From Motiliproteus sp. MSK22-1 (GTDB lineage: Bacteria; Pseudomonadota; Gammaproteobacteria; Pseudomonadales; Balneatricaceae), in assembly GCF_001968815.1 (NCBI RefSeq), contig NZ_MIEQ01000044.1, positions 310,001 through 374,000 on the forward strand: a stretch of DNA of 64,000 nt, read 5' to 3'. A model generated the notes under the pieces. The model had not been told where the DNA came from. It searched no databases and saw only the letters and a program-made list of their open reading frames with translations. A program made the position numbers and the translations under genes. Position 1 is the first letter of the stretch. Each line of letters opens with the position of its first letter. Positions 45,700 to 54,970 of this stretch are shown here, in pieces.

Positions 45700-46281
45700 T
45701 CAGCTGATGGAACGCGCGTACTTAGAAGCGTCTACAACCAGTATCCAAATGACAGGTGTTGACGCTTCATTAATGAGTTGATGCTCAACATGGGCATCAA
45801 AAAAAAGACAATCTCCCTTGTCAACGGTAACTACCTTATCACCCAATTCAGCAACCAACGTCCCTTCCAGCACAACAAGATATTCATGAATACCGCGTTT
45901 ATGGGCCGGAAACACACCGGTTTTTCCCCCTGGCTGCAATATATTGTGAACGATATCGATCCCTCTATTGGGGAAAACCGGAGAGAGTGCCCGCCGCGTA
46001 AAACCAATTTTCTGATCATCAAATACGGCTTGGGTGTCAAATGATTGAAGCAATACAGCACTCGGTTCACAACTTGCCATCAGATCCGAAATACCAACAT
46101 CGAGTGCCTCTGCCAGTTTGCCGAGAACTTCGGCTGACACTCCTCCATCGCCCCGTTCAATCTTAGAAATCATAGCTTTACTGACGCCAGAATATTTTGC
46201 AAGCGTCATCATTGAGTATTTCTTGAAAGTACGTAGCGCTCGCAGATTTTCTGCGATATGGTTTTTCTTATCGGCAGCCAT
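45700..46281 (-). CDS. XRE-cupin transcriptional regulator
   Basis: A 193-residue regulator. The N-terminal helix-turn-helix is MTLAKYSGVSKAMISKIERG (about residues 25-44). The C-terminal cupin domain shows HKRGIHEYLVVLEGTL (about 126) and GDCLFFDAHVEHQLINE (about 155). This family controls small catabolic units through a ligand bound in the cupin. It is convergent with lctP, and the dyad at 43508-43525 is a candidate target, though the distance means this is inference. Confidence 0.85.
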   Translation of the reverse strand: MAADKKNHIAENLRALRTFKKYSMMTLAKYSGVSKAMISKIERGDGGVSAEVLGKLAEALDVGISDLMASCEPSAVLLQSFDTQAVFDDQKIGFTRRALSPVFPNRGIDIVHNILQPGGKTGVFPAHKRGIHEYLVVLEGTLVAELGDKVVTVDKGDCLFFDAHVEHQLINEASTPVIWILVVDASKYARSIS

Positions 46282-46323
46282 CTAATAATTCCCTGAAAAT
46301 CGAACGCAACTGTACGGTACTGA

Positions 46324-47253
46324 TCAAATATTCTCAAGATCCAAAGTCGAGCGCTTCCCTGTGCTGTCTTCTAGCAATTTCCTTGCCCTTAAAACCCTTT
46401 CAGCAAGGACCTCCGATCCATCTCGATGTAACAGGCATCTGACACTGTGCCACAATAACTCAAGACTGGAGTTCAACCAATCAGCCATATCCAGCCCCTG
46501 TAGTACCTCCTGCGTTGACAGCCCGGTAAAAACCGGCATTTCCATTATTTTTTCAGATTCAATCGCAAACTGCTGCCTTAATGCCGCAGCATCAAACCAA
46601 CCAATACCAAAACCACCATACTCCCAGTCCAGTACCTTAAGTCTCCCTTCTCTGAGACAGAGATTTCCAGGGTGTAGATCGTGATGCACCAGACAGAGCG
46701 GTAACTCGGGAAGCAACTGTAATCGCTTCCAGCTTAATTCCAGTAATTGTTCTAAGGGTTTTAATGAAAGATAAGCAGATGCTGATGTTTTATCACTGCC
46801 AGCGTATGCAGGCCCTGTCTCTGAATAGCGGGCATAGACCCGTCGATATTCGTTCCACAGCGCCTGATAAGGAGTCCTGGTACTGCTGGTGAAACAGTTC
46901 AACCGCTGCCATTGGTTTACGCAGCAAATTAATTGATCCTGCAAAGTATCAGAGAAATGATCAGCGCTGGTGACCGTGCCAGCCTCTTTCATCAGACACC
47001 AGCCATTTTCCCAGTCGTTATAGAGAATGTCAGGTGCCCATGACTGACCGGCAATCAGCTTCAATATCCGATACTCCTTGTGCCGATCAACGCCAAATGC
47101 CACATCCCCGGGTGCATTGACTCGCAGTATCAACACCTGACCTTGCCAATAACCCCGGAACAGCCGATTGGAACTATTTCCCTCTGCCATCTGTTGCCAA
47201 TCGACTTTACCTTTCAGGTAGCGATTGGCCCAACTGAACTGTCTTTCTGGCAT
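46324..47253 (-). CDS. Thiamine kinase-like phosphotransferase
   Basis: A 309-residue protein of the choline kinase/aminoglycoside phosphotransferase fold. The catalytic loop is LPLCLVHHDLHPGNLCL (about residue 187) followed by KVLDWEYGGFGIGWFDAAAL for metal binding. The nearest plausible member is ThiK (thiamine kinase), and the gene is divergent from a TPP riboswitch and thiBPQ, so thiamine phosphorylation after uptake is the likely task. The family alone would also allow other alcohol substrates. ATG at 47253 with a poor ribosome-binding site. Confidence 0.72.
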   Translation of the reverse strand: MPERQFSWANRYLKGKVDWQQMAEGNSSNRLFRGYWQGQVLILRVNAPGDVAFGVDRHKEYRILKLIAGQSWAPDILYNDWENGWCLMKEAGTVTSADHFSDTLQDQLICCVNQWQRLNCFTSSTRTPYQALWNEYRRVYARYSETGPAYAGSDKTSASAYLSLKPLEQLLELSWKRLQLLPELPLCLVHHDLHPGNLCLREGRLKVLDWEYGGFGIGWFDAAALRQQFAIESEKIMEMPVFTGLSTQEVLQGLDMADWLNSSLELLWHSVRCLLHRDGSEVLAERVLRARKLLEDSTGKRSTLDLENI

Positions 47254-47292
47254 AGCGAAAAATCGACCTCTAGGTTAGAATTGCATCCGTCT

Positions 47293-47418
47293 CATCGGGG
47301 TGCTTTTAAGGTTTCTGTCAATAAGCAATCAATCCACTCCCATTGCTTATTGACAGGAGCCCTGGCTGAGAGTTTACCCGTCGAACCTGATCCAGTTAAC
47401 ACTGGCGTAGGAAATGAG
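47293..47418 (+). ncRNA. TPP riboswitch (THI element)
   Basis: The conserved pieces of the thiamine pyrophosphate riboswitch occur in order: CGGGGTGC at about 47296-47303, GCTGAGAGTTTACCCG at about 47365-47380, and GAACCTGATCCAGTTAACAC then TGGCGTAGGAA ending near 47413. Between the first two lies a perfect 15-bp P3 arm (47315-47329 with 47342-47356) over a 12-base loop. It precedes thiB by about 90 bases, so TPP should shut down synthesis of the transporter. Confidence 0.95.
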
Positions 47419-47505
47419 CATTCCAAGGTATTATCCACCCCTACCTGTGAATGGCTACTCCCACGCCCTCGGAAACTATCTTTTAAGATTACTGAGGAGC
47501 AATCC

Positions 47506-48489
47506 GTGAATCCAGTTAAACCCTTAGCAGCTGTCGCATCTCTAATGTTTGCATCATCCGCCATCTCAGCTGATCTGACTGTCTATACTTACGACTCGTT
47601 TATATCCGAGTGGGGGCCGGGCCCCCAACTGGAAAAAGCCTTTGAACAACAATGCAGTTGCAACTTAGAGTTTATTGCTGCGGAAGACGGGGTCAGCATT
47701 CTCAACCGATTGCGCATCGAGGGCAATAAAACCAAAGCAGACCTTATCCTCGGCATAGATGAAGGTTTGCTGGAAGAAACCCGTAAAACCGGTCTGGTTC
47801 AGTCTCATAATATTGATCTGAGTGGCCTCAAAGCAGAACTAAACTGGCACGATAGCGACTTCGTCCCCTTTGACTACGGTTACTTTTCATTTATTTATAA
47901 CAGTGAAAAAATCACCCAGCCGGCTACTTCCCTCAAGAATTTAATAGAATCCGATGCTTCAGTGATTTATCAGGACCCTCGTACCAGCACACCTGGCCAG
48001 GGCTTGATGATGTGGGTTAAGTCAGTCTACGGGGATAAGGCTCCAGCAGCCTGGAAACAACTTTCAAAGCATACGGTAACCGTTACCAAGGGCTGGTGGG
48101 AAGCCTATAGTATGTTTCTCGAAGGAGATGCAGATTATGTGCTCAGCTACAATACCTCTCCTGCTTACCATGTGGTGGCCGAACAGAAAACTCAGTACAA
48201 GGCAGCGCCCTTTAAAGAAGGCCACGTAGCCCAGGTAGAAGTCGCGGCAATCACTGCTAACAGCACTAACAAAGACCGGGCTCAACAATTTCTGAAGTTT
48301 CTGATTTCAAAAGAGGCCCAATCAATTATTCCAGTAACTAACTGGATGATGCCTGTCATCCCCGGGATGGAACTACCTGATGCATTTGCTGACTTGATAC
48401 AACCGCAGCGTATCGGATTTAGCCCCGAAACGATGGCAGATAACCGTAAATCCTGGGTACGCGAATGGCGTAACGCAGTCTCCGAATAA
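47506..48489 (+). CDS. thiB: Thiamine ABC transporter substrate-binding protein
   Basis: Periplasmic binding protein for thiamine, TMP and TPP. From the GTG at 47506 the product has 327 residues, exactly the E. coli ThiB length. It starts with a signal peptide (about 1-20, ending ISA) and DLTVYTYDSF. GAGGAG lies 6 bases before the GTG. A much longer open frame from 47080 runs through the riboswitch and is not the start. Motifs seen are WGPGPQLEKAFEQQC (about 35), SVYGDKAPAAWKQL and GWWEAYSMFLEGDADYVLSY. First gene of thiBPQ. Confidence 0.95.
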   Translation: MNPVKPLAAVASLMFASSAISADLTVYTYDSFISEWGPGPQLEKAFEQQCSCNLEFIAAEDGVSILNRLRIEGNKTKADLILGIDEGLLEETRKTGLVQSHNIDLSGLKAELNWHDSDFVPFDYGYFSFIYNSEKITQPATSLKNLIESDASVIYQDPRTSTPGQGLMMWVKSVYGDKAPAAWKQLSKHTVTVTKGWWEAYSMFLEGDADYVLSYNTSPAYHVVAEQKTQYKAAPFKEGHVAQVEVAAITANSTNKDRAQQFLKFLISKEAQSIIPVTNWMMPVIPGMELPDAFADLIQPQRIGFSPETMADNRKSWVREWRNAVSE

Positions 48490-48544
48490 AGGAAATACCC
48501 ACCTTGATTGATAACAGGCCATATTCTCTGCGAATAACAGCCCC

Positions 48545-50143
48545 ATGTTAGCTGTGGGAAGGTTAGCGGTTGGAAGGCTCGGGGCGGGGCAACTGGGATT
48601 ATTGTTTATCGCTCTGGTCACTTTGCTGTCATTTCAGGGATTGATTGGATTCTCAGCAAATGGCAATGGTGGCTCGGGTCCCGACTGGTCCCTGTTGTCC
48701 GATACCTATTTTAGACAGGTATTATGGTTCTCTATACAACAGGCAGGGCTCAGCGCCCTGCTCTCGATGATACTGGCCTGGCCTGTAGCAAGAGCAATCT
48801 ACTACCTTCCGGAGCTGATCGGCCGCCAGACATTTCTCAGCCTCTGTATTCTCTGCTTTGTAATGCCAACGCTGGTACTGATTACGGGTCTGGTATCACT
48901 GTTAGGACGTTCAGGGATACTCACCCCCTGGTTAGGAGAGAGCTGGAACCTCTATGGTCTGAACGGTATTTTACTGGCTCATATCTACCTGAACATGCCC
49001 TTCGCTGTACGTGTATTGGTGCAGCAAATGAATACCATCCCTGACAGCAGCTGGAAACTTGCCACTCAGCTGAAGTTCACCCCGTGGCAGCGCTTGAAAC
49101 ATATCGAATGGCCATCAGTAAAAGCCAGTTACTTAATGTTATTCGGCTTTATTTTTGTACTCTGTTTCAATAGTTTTGCGGTGGTTCTGGCATTGGGTGG
49201 TGGGCCAAAGGCAACCACTCTGGAAGTCGCTATTTATCAGGCACTCAAGTATGACTTTAATATTCCCGAAGCGCTGATGCTGGCCTGGACTCAGTTTCTG
49301 ATCGCCGGGTCACTCTTTTTGGCTCTCACTCTACTAGGCTCCATTAGCTGGCTGTCGGCTGACACAGCAACCAGGCATTGGGTCCCGACCCTATCCAGTA
49401 CCAAAAAAGCCTGTTATCAAACTATTTATTATCTCGCCTGGCTGGTACTGCTCTTACCTATCGTTGCCTTATTCGCTGGCATTGATCTACAGGAGATAAG
49501 CCGATTTTCCTGGTCTTCGCTGCTGGAACCCACTGCTGTCAGTATTGCGTTAGGACTGATAGCTGCTGTGTCGGCTACGATTACGGCATACCTTATTCTC
49601 CAGCCAATCCGCAATGCATATCGTCAGCGACAACATCGTCAGCGGATTGCTCTGGAATGGATAGCAACGCATACTCTGGTGGCACCAGCCATGGTGTTAT
49701 CGGTTGGATTGTTCATCTTTCTGCTACCTAAAATAGATCTGGACGACTGGGGTATTGTATTCGTGGCACTACTGAATATGGTAGTCTTGGTACCCTTTGC
49801 CTTTCAACAACTCAAGCCACGATTATTTCAATTTGATCAGCAATACATGCAGCTGAGTAGTTCACTGAAATTACAGGGGTTCAGTTTGCTGCGTGTTGAG
49901 TGGCCATTTATCAGGCCAGTATTTGTCGCAAGCCTGGCCTTGGTACTGATCCTGGCCATAGGAGATGTGGCAATATTTTCTATCTTCGGCAGTCAGGATT
50001 GGACCACACTTCCCTGGCTGATTTACAGCTATGCCGGTACCTACCGAATAGCTGAAGCCTCCATTGCTTCATTGCTGCTTTTAGCCCTGTGCAGTTTGAT
50101 TCTCTGGGCCTTTGAACGGTTTCGATCTCATGTTGAGCATTGA
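48545..50143 (+). CDS. thiP: Thiamine ABC transporter permease
   Basis: Integral membrane permease with two fused halves (532 residues; E. coli ThiP 536), each of about six helices. The two permease loops are visible as EWPSVKASYLMLFG (about 194) and EWPFIRPVFVASLAL (about 456). The N-terminal coding region holds two imperfect 15-base repeats (from about 48546), giving LAVGRLAVGRLGAG, which makes the exact start a little unsure. Overlaps thiQ by 14 bases. Confidence 0.93.
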   Translation: MLAVGRLAVGRLGAGQLGLLFIALVTLLSFQGLIGFSANGNGGSGPDWSLLSDTYFRQVLWFSIQQAGLSALLSMILAWPVARAIYYLPELIGRQTFLSLCILCFVMPTLVLITGLVSLLGRSGILTPWLGESWNLYGLNGILLAHIYLNMPFAVRVLVQQMNTIPDSSWKLATQLKFTPWQRLKHIEWPSVKASYLMLFGFIFVLCFNSFAVVLALGGGPKATTLEVAIYQALKYDFNIPEALMLAWTQFLIAGSLFLALTLLGSISWLSADTATRHWVPTLSSTKKACYQTIYYLAWLVLLLPIVALFAGIDLQEISRFSWSSLLEPTAVSIALGLIAAVSATITAYLILQPIRNAYRQRQHRQRIALEWIATHTLVAPAMVLSVGLFIFLLPKIDLDDWGIVFVALLNMVVLVPFAFQQLKPRLFQFDQQYMQLSSSLKLQGFSLLRVEWPFIRPVFVASLALVLILAIGDVAIFSIFGSQDWTTLPWLIYSYAGTYRIAEASIASLLLLALCSLILWAFERFRSHVEH

Positions 50144-50744
50144 TAAATTAAAAATTCGACTCGATGACTGGTCATCGGAATATCAACTGCAGGTAGCAGA
50201 CGCTGAGATACTGGCAATTCAGGGCAAAAGCGGCGTTGGCAAATCAACGTTACTGCACGCTATCGCGGGATTCGTCTCCTGTCAGAGTGGCAGCATAGCC
50301 TGGCAGGGGAAATCCATAGAGAATCAACCTGCTGAGCAACGCCCTGTCAGCCTTCTCTTTCAGGACCATAATCTATTTGAGCACCTCAGCATAACCCAGA
50401 ACCTGAAACTTGGTTTTGGTAAACCCCCCCCTTGGCAGAAAATAACCGCTGCGGCAAAGCAATTGGAAATAGAGCAGCTGCTGGATAGTAAGCCAGGGAA
50501 TTGTTCCGGTGGCCAGCGACAGCGAGTAGCGCTGATCCGCACACTGTTGCGACCAGAACCTATCGTGCTGTTAGATGAGCCTTTTGCCGAACTGGATCCA
50601 CAGACCCGAGGGCTGGCAACTGATTGGGTCAGACAGACCGCTAAAGAAGGGCATAAAACATTGCTGTTGGTGACTCATCAGGATGAGGATGTAGAGCGGG
50701 TGGCTGATCGATGCCTGGTACTGAATCAGGCCACAGACAATTAA
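50130..50744 (+). CDS. thiQ: Thiamine ABC transporter ATP-binding protein
   Basis: ATPase of the ThiBPQ importer. From the ATG at 50130 the product has 204 residues, shorter than E. coli ThiQ (232). Walker A is GKSGVGKSTLLHAIAG (about 36-51), the signature is CSGGQRQRVALIR (about 125), Walker B is IVLLDEPFAELD and the H-loop VTHQDED. The ATG lies inside the thiP end, and an in-frame TTG at 50112 is a less likely start. The shortness lies at the C-terminus. Confidence 0.93.
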   Translation: MLSIDKLKIRLDDWSSEYQLQVADAEILAIQGKSGVGKSTLLHAIAGFVSCQSGSIAWQGKSIENQPAEQRPVSLLFQDHNLFEHLSITQNLKLGFGKPPPWQKITAAAKQLEIEQLLDSKPGNCSGGQRQRVALIRTLLRPEPIVLLDEPFAELDPQTRGLATDWVRQTAKEGHKTLLLVTHQDEDVERVADRCLVLNQATDN

Positions 50745-50858
50745 ATCACCCGAAAGAAGCATCTTGTTCTTCTGCTATAAAAATTCTGGCCGATAGGGAT
50801 TACCCAAGCTGATATTGCTTATAGATAAGAAAAGATAAAGCTGGATCTGATGGAAGGT

Positions 50859-51902
50859 TTATTTATCAGTTTCTGAGGGTGCATCAACAGGAAAGGTCAA
50901 TAAAAACCGGGTGCCCGCTGATTCAGAGTCTATATATTCAAGATGTCCCCCCAGCACTTTCTGGCACAGATTATAGGAAATATGAAGACCTAATCCTGCG
51001 CCCCCCTTACCTCTGTAGGTTGTATAAAAGGGCTCAAAGATATGATCAACAATATCCTTATTGATTCCTCTGCCATTATCAGCATAAATCAGTTCAATCT
51101 GACGCTCATTACGACGAATGTCTATCTCGATCAGCCCCTCTTCAACTCCGTCAAATGCATGGTTCAGCGAGTTCATCATTAAGTTAGTGATAACCTGCGT
51201 CACAGCCCCCGGATAACTGTTTATCTGAATCATACTTTCACCTGTGATGGACACATGGACCTGCTTCTCTATCAGAGTCTGTTTTAGACTGTCACAGGTT
51301 ATCTCTATCAATCTATCAAGGCAGAACTGTCGCTTTTCATGCGTTGCCTGATCCGCAGCAGTCTGCTTGAACCGCTGTACTAACTTATCAGCCCTGGTCA
51401 GGCTCGATAGCACTAATGTGCCACCTTCCTTCATTTCAGAAATGTACCTTTCCAGAGCGCCCTTCGTCAGCGATCCCGAATGCAATAGTGATTCAATATT
51501 GATCGTTGCATCACTCAGGTGAGACATCGCTGTAACACCAATACCAACCGGAGTATTAATCTCATGAGCAATTCCCGCCACCAGTTGACCCAGAGCCGCC
51601 ATTTTTTCCGATTCAACCAACTGTTGTTGAGTCTGCTGTAGTGTTTGCAATGACTTTTCCAGAGCAGCATTGGTTACATCAAGCTTATTTAGGGCTTGCT
51701 CCAGTTCGCCGGTACGCCGACGTACTTTATCTTCCAGCATAATCGTTGTCTGGAATAGAGAAAAGTCACTGGAATCGGTATTGACGCCTTGCTCGGCGCG
51801 GTCCATAAGCACTTGAATAATTGCCATTAAGCGACGAATTTCATTCCGTAACTGATCCCTGTCAGAGCCTTCATCGGTCAGTAAAAGAGCCTCAGTGCTC
51901 AT
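50859..51902 (-). CDS. Histidine kinase coupled to a FIST protein
   Basis: A 347-residue soluble histidine kinase. Residues 50-115 form a coiled coil (TGELEQALNKLD... then LVESEKMAALGQL). The phospho-acceptor segment is GQLVAGIAHEINTPVG (about residue 116), N box NLMMNSLNHAF (about 240) and G boxes DNGRGINKD and GKGGAGLGLHI. The start ATG at 51902 overlaps the FIST gene stop by 11 bases, so the sensory input is likely the FIST protein. No response regulator gene adjoins it. Confidence 0.85.
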   Translation of the reverse strand: MSTEALLLTDEGSDRDQLRNEIRRLMAIIQVLMDRAEQGVNTDSSDFSLFQTTIMLEDKVRRRTGELEQALNKLDVTNAALEKSLQTLQQTQQQLVESEKMAALGQLVAGIAHEINTPVGIGVTAMSHLSDATINIESLLHSGSLTKGALERYISEMKEGGTLVLSSLTRADKLVQRFKQTAADQATHEKRQFCLDRLIEITCDSLKQTLIEKQVHVSITGESMIQINSYPGAVTQVITNLMMNSLNHAFDGVEEGLIEIDIRRNERQIELIYADNGRGINKDIVDHIFEPFYTTYRGKGGAGLGLHISYNLCQKVLGGHLEYIDSESAGTRFLLTFPVDAPSETDK

Positions 51903-53034
51903 GGGAACCAATAGCAATTCCGGTACAGGTCTGATTAACATGCACACCGTTTATTTGCTCTCCATAAGTACTGAAGCCAACGCCATTATTATTGGTTAAC
52001 AATTCTGATACCGGTGATAACAAGCCGTGCTGTTCAAGCTCAAGCCGCCTGAGAATGCAATCACAGGTAATCAGCGCCTGAGGAGGACCGACCTGATGAT
52101 GTACATGCTCCAACATTTGCTTTAGATTAGTTACGATATCAACCCCTTGCGCCGTGCGTAATACAACACCAACATCAATAGCGCAGAAAAAGGTAAGACT
52201 TCCGTCAGTGTTCACCTTTTGTATCGACCTCACGTATTCTGCATCCCCCATCTTAACCACCACAGGATGGGCAGCAAAAACCATCGGCGACAGCTGCTCC
52301 ATGCCCTCCAGCCCCAGCAGCCTCGCATATTCGGGACCTGCAGGTAGTCCATTAATTTCCGTAACTATTCGATGTTCGGGAATTGCCGCAGTCACTACCA
52401 TTCGTTGATCAGAAGCGACAAAATGCTGTGTTTTGAATAGCTGAAACGGCAATGCAGTGGTTATCAGGATCAGCAGAGCAGCGTCACTCCAGAGTTTTCC
52501 CTGGTAGAATATGTAAGTCTGTTCGAAGTTTAAATCATCTCCGGCAGACCCTCCTATCAGCGGTATTTGTGGAATCGCGCTGGCTACCACACGCACGAGG
52601 GGTTCTTCGCGTATCGACATACCATCCACCAACAGCAAGCCGAAAGTTTTTGAATCACTTTTCAATTGATAAAGACTGTTATGACGGCTATGCAGACTGC
52701 TCGTATTTGTCCGCCAACGCCCAAGCGGAAAATCATGTAAATCTTTATAAAGCTCCACACTCACAGAAAAATCAGTCGCTGAAAAGGATATGGCACTGAC
52801 ACTGTGCCGGCTATATCCGTTGGGACCGATTTCTCCCGCTGTTGTGCACCCAACTACAACCACTTTGGGGAACGCTCGCTCCAGTTCACGCGCTATCTCG
52901 GGAAGGTCATAACTGACGGAGCAAAAGACGACCACAAGAGCCAGATCCAATTGATCTATTTGCCCTTTTAGGTCCGAAACCAATGCCTTTGATTCCTGTA
53001 AAATGGAACAGCCAATTCTTGTACTTTCAACCAC
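51892..53034 (-). CDS. FIST domain sensory protein
   Basis: A 380-residue cytoplasmic FIST_N/FIST_C protein. N-terminal features are LALVVVFCSVSYDLPEIARELERAF-like strand-helix segments (about 30-55) followed by VVGCTTAGEIGPNGY (about 57). The middle part reads GGSAGDDLNFEQTYIFYQG (about 160) and the end FSTYGEQINGVHVNQTCTGIA is typical of FIST_C. These proteins are thought to bind small ligands such as amino acids. GTG start with GGGAGAG. It is the first gene of a two-gene unit with the kinase. Confidence 0.88.
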   Translation of the reverse strand: MVESTRIGCSILQESKALVSDLKGQIDQLDLALVVVFCSVSYDLPEIARELERAFPKVVVVGCTTAGEIGPNGYSRHSVSAISFSATDFSVSVELYKDLHDFPLGRWRTNTSSLHSRHNSLYQLKSDSKTFGLLLVDGMSIREEPLVRVVASAIPQIPLIGGSAGDDLNFEQTYIFYQGKLWSDAALLILITTALPFQLFKTQHFVASDQRMVVTAAIPEHRIVTEINGLPAGPEYARLLGLEGMEQLSPMVFAAHPVVVKMGDAEYVRSIQKVNTDGSLTFFCAIDVGVVLRTAQGVDIVTNLKQMLEHVHHQVGPPQALITCDCILRRLELEQHGLLSPVSELLTNNNGVGFSTYGEQINGVHVNQTCTGIAIGSHEH

Positions 53035-53209
53035 TACAGCTCTCCCTGTTTCAGGAGGATCATTGATGCACAGTGTCTGCTTGGATTGTAGTATCTTATT
53101 TGTAATTCTCCAGCCAATAACTTAAACACGGTGCCACAGCAGTTAAACTGCGCTTGTTTTAAATTTGTACTGACTGCTAAGATGGGGCCAGTTTTTTTGG
53201 GAGTAACAA

Positions 53210-54055
53210 GTGGTTAACCCGCAACAGATTGTTATCGAAACCCCTTGGTATCAGATTGCCGCCAAAGCCTGGGGGCCAGAGACTGGCCATAAAGTGCTGG
53301 CAGTGCATGGTTGGCTCGACAATGCAGCCAGCTTCGATTTTTTGGCTCCGTTGCTGCCAGATACACGCTTTATCGCAATTGATCTGCCCGGGCATGGACT
53401 CTCTTCTCACCGCCCTCCTGGGGTGCCTTACCACTTTGTCGATTATATTCCCGATGTAATTGCCGCTGCCGACGGGCTTGGCTGGCAACGTTTTTCATTT
53501 GTCTCTCACTCGCTGGGCGCCGGAGTATCTAGCTTTGTCAGTGCTTTGCTCCCTGATCGAATAGAAAAACTCGTTATGATTGATGGACTGGGTCCATACG
53601 CCGCTGATCCATCCAAGGCTCCGCAATCTCTGGCCGCTTCAATCAAACAAATGGGCCGACTACCAACAAAGCGTCCCCCTGTTTACTCTGACAAGAACGC
53701 TCTGATCGATGCCAGAGTTCGAGTCGGTGATCTTAACCGTGAATCAGTGCGCTGCCTTATCAATCGCAGCAGCATGGCTTACGAAGGAGGATGGACCTGG
53801 ACCAGTGATCCCCGTTTACGTTTCAGCTCTCCACTGTACTTGACTGAAGCGCAGGTTCTTGCACATTTGCAGGCCATTCAGGCTCCGACTCTGTTAATTA
53901 ATGGTGACAGAGGGATTATTGACCAGCGCCCAAGTAGCCAACAGCGCTGCGCTGCCATTAAGAATCTGACAGTGAAAACTGTATCAGGAGGACATCACCT
54001 GCATATGGAAAATCCGGAGCCAGTGGCTACTGAAATACGAGCCTTTCTTCGCTAA
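53210..54055 (+). CDS. Alpha/beta hydrolase
   Basis: A 281-residue alpha/beta hydrolase. VLAVHGWLDNAASFD (about residue 28) is the oxyanion-hole strand turn, SHSLGAG (about 103) the nucleophile elbow with the catalytic Ser, and GGHHLHMENPEPV near the end holds the catalytic His. The GTG start is preceded by GGGAG. It is divergent from the FIST gene. Family members include esterases and related enzymes; the substrate is unknown. Confidence 0.85.
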   Translation: MVNPQQIVIETPWYQIAAKAWGPETGHKVLAVHGWLDNAASFDFLAPLLPDTRFIAIDLPGHGLSSHRPPGVPYHFVDYIPDVIAAADGLGWQRFSFVSHSLGAGVSSFVSALLPDRIEKLVMIDGLGPYAADPSKAPQSLAASIKQMGRLPTKRPPVYSDKNALIDARVRVGDLNRESVRCLINRSSMAYEGGWTWTSDPRLRFSSPLYLTEAQVLAHLQAIQAPTLLINGDRGIIDQRPSSQQRCAAIKNLTVKTVSGGHHLHMENPEPVATEIRAFLR

Positions 54056-54385
54056 ATCCTCAGGATTCGAGCACCCTCCGGCCTGTCACAATGCCCTTGA
54101 ATCAAGGTGTCATAGTGCTCTACTTGGCCTTCCCGGACCGAAGCAGTGTAGCAGCCCCCTTACACATTAACGAAGAAACCTGTAAGTCCCCCCCTCGAAC
54201 CAGGACCTTCAAAAACTTCTGAGTTTCAGTTTTTGCATTAGTGAATTTGGTGGTCTAGGCTAAATCACGACAGCGAATTTGTGGTTGTGGAAACGCTGTA
54301 AACCGACAATCGTTAACATCCGTCTGCATCATTGAGGTTGACGACGATTGTTACTAAACGGAACTTTAACCAAGGGTATAAAGGA
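54056..54385 (+). other. Leader region before the acetyltransferase gene
   Basis: 330 bases with no credible frame up to 54288. From 54289 the first copy of the large duplication begins. ACAATCGT and ACGATTGT (about 54305 and 54344) form an 8-bp dyad, which is also partly kept in the second copy (7 bp), suggesting a shared leader or operator. Confidence 0.4.
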
Positions 54386-54919
54386 ATGGCCAAGGTCGGC
54401 ACTAAACATCCAATCAACGCTTTACGTTTACCTCAGGGACTGGAAATTCGTCCATCAACTCAAGCTGATAACCACTTCATCGAGAAGCTTTATCAGTCAA
54501 CTCGCTCCGACTTACAGTTGATTGATGCTGAAGCTGATTTTATTGAATCAATCATCGACCAACAGCTACATGCCCAAAGCAATGGCTATGGAGATGCCTT
54601 TCCCAATGCAATGTATTTTATTGTCGAGAAGCATCAACAACCCATTGGACGTGTAACTATCGATTTTGGCAGCAATGAAATCAGGGTAGTGGATATCGCA
54701 TTTATTCCTCAGGCACGTAATAAGGGTTTTGGTGAAGGCGTACTCAAAACCCTGCAGTATGCCGCAGGTAAAAACTGCTCCCCGCTTGCACTCAGTGTGC
54801 ATTGTGATAACTGGGCGGCAAAAAAGCTTTACGCAAAACTGGGTTTTCAAATCGAAGAAAGCGCTCCTCCCTACGAACGTTTGGTTTGGTACCCCACTTT
54901 AATGGAGATTCGTGCCTAG
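54386..54919 (+). CDS. GNAT family acetyltransferase
   Basis: A 177-residue GNAT protein. Motif A is visible in VVDIAFIPQARNKGFGEGVL (about residues 112-131: the R/Q-x-x-G-x-G pyrophosphate site here reads RNKGFGEG). SVHCDNWAAKKLYAKLGF (about 145-162) is the typical end. ATG at 54386 is chosen over upstream TTG frames. The gene lies 51 bases before the first tail-collar gene and its shortened twin before the second set. It may modify a cassette protein; the substrate is unknown. Confidence 0.85.
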   Translation: MAKVGTKHPINALRLPQGLEIRPSTQADNHFIEKLYQSTRSDLQLIDAEADFIESIIDQQLHAQSNGYGDAFPNAMYFIVEKHQQPIGRVTIDFGSNEIRVVDIAFIPQARNKGFGEGVLKTLQYAAGKNCSPLALSVHCDNWAAKKLYAKLGFQIEESAPPYERLVWYPTLMEIRA

Positions 54920-54970
54920 CAGCATATTGCGAGTGCATGAATAACGACTGACAGCAAGAAAGGAGACACC

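Noticed and set aside
47080-47505. Long upstream extension of the thiB frame
   Set aside because: It runs through the TPP riboswitch and antisense to the ThiK-like gene. The GTG at 47506 has the ribosome-binding site and gives the exact family length.
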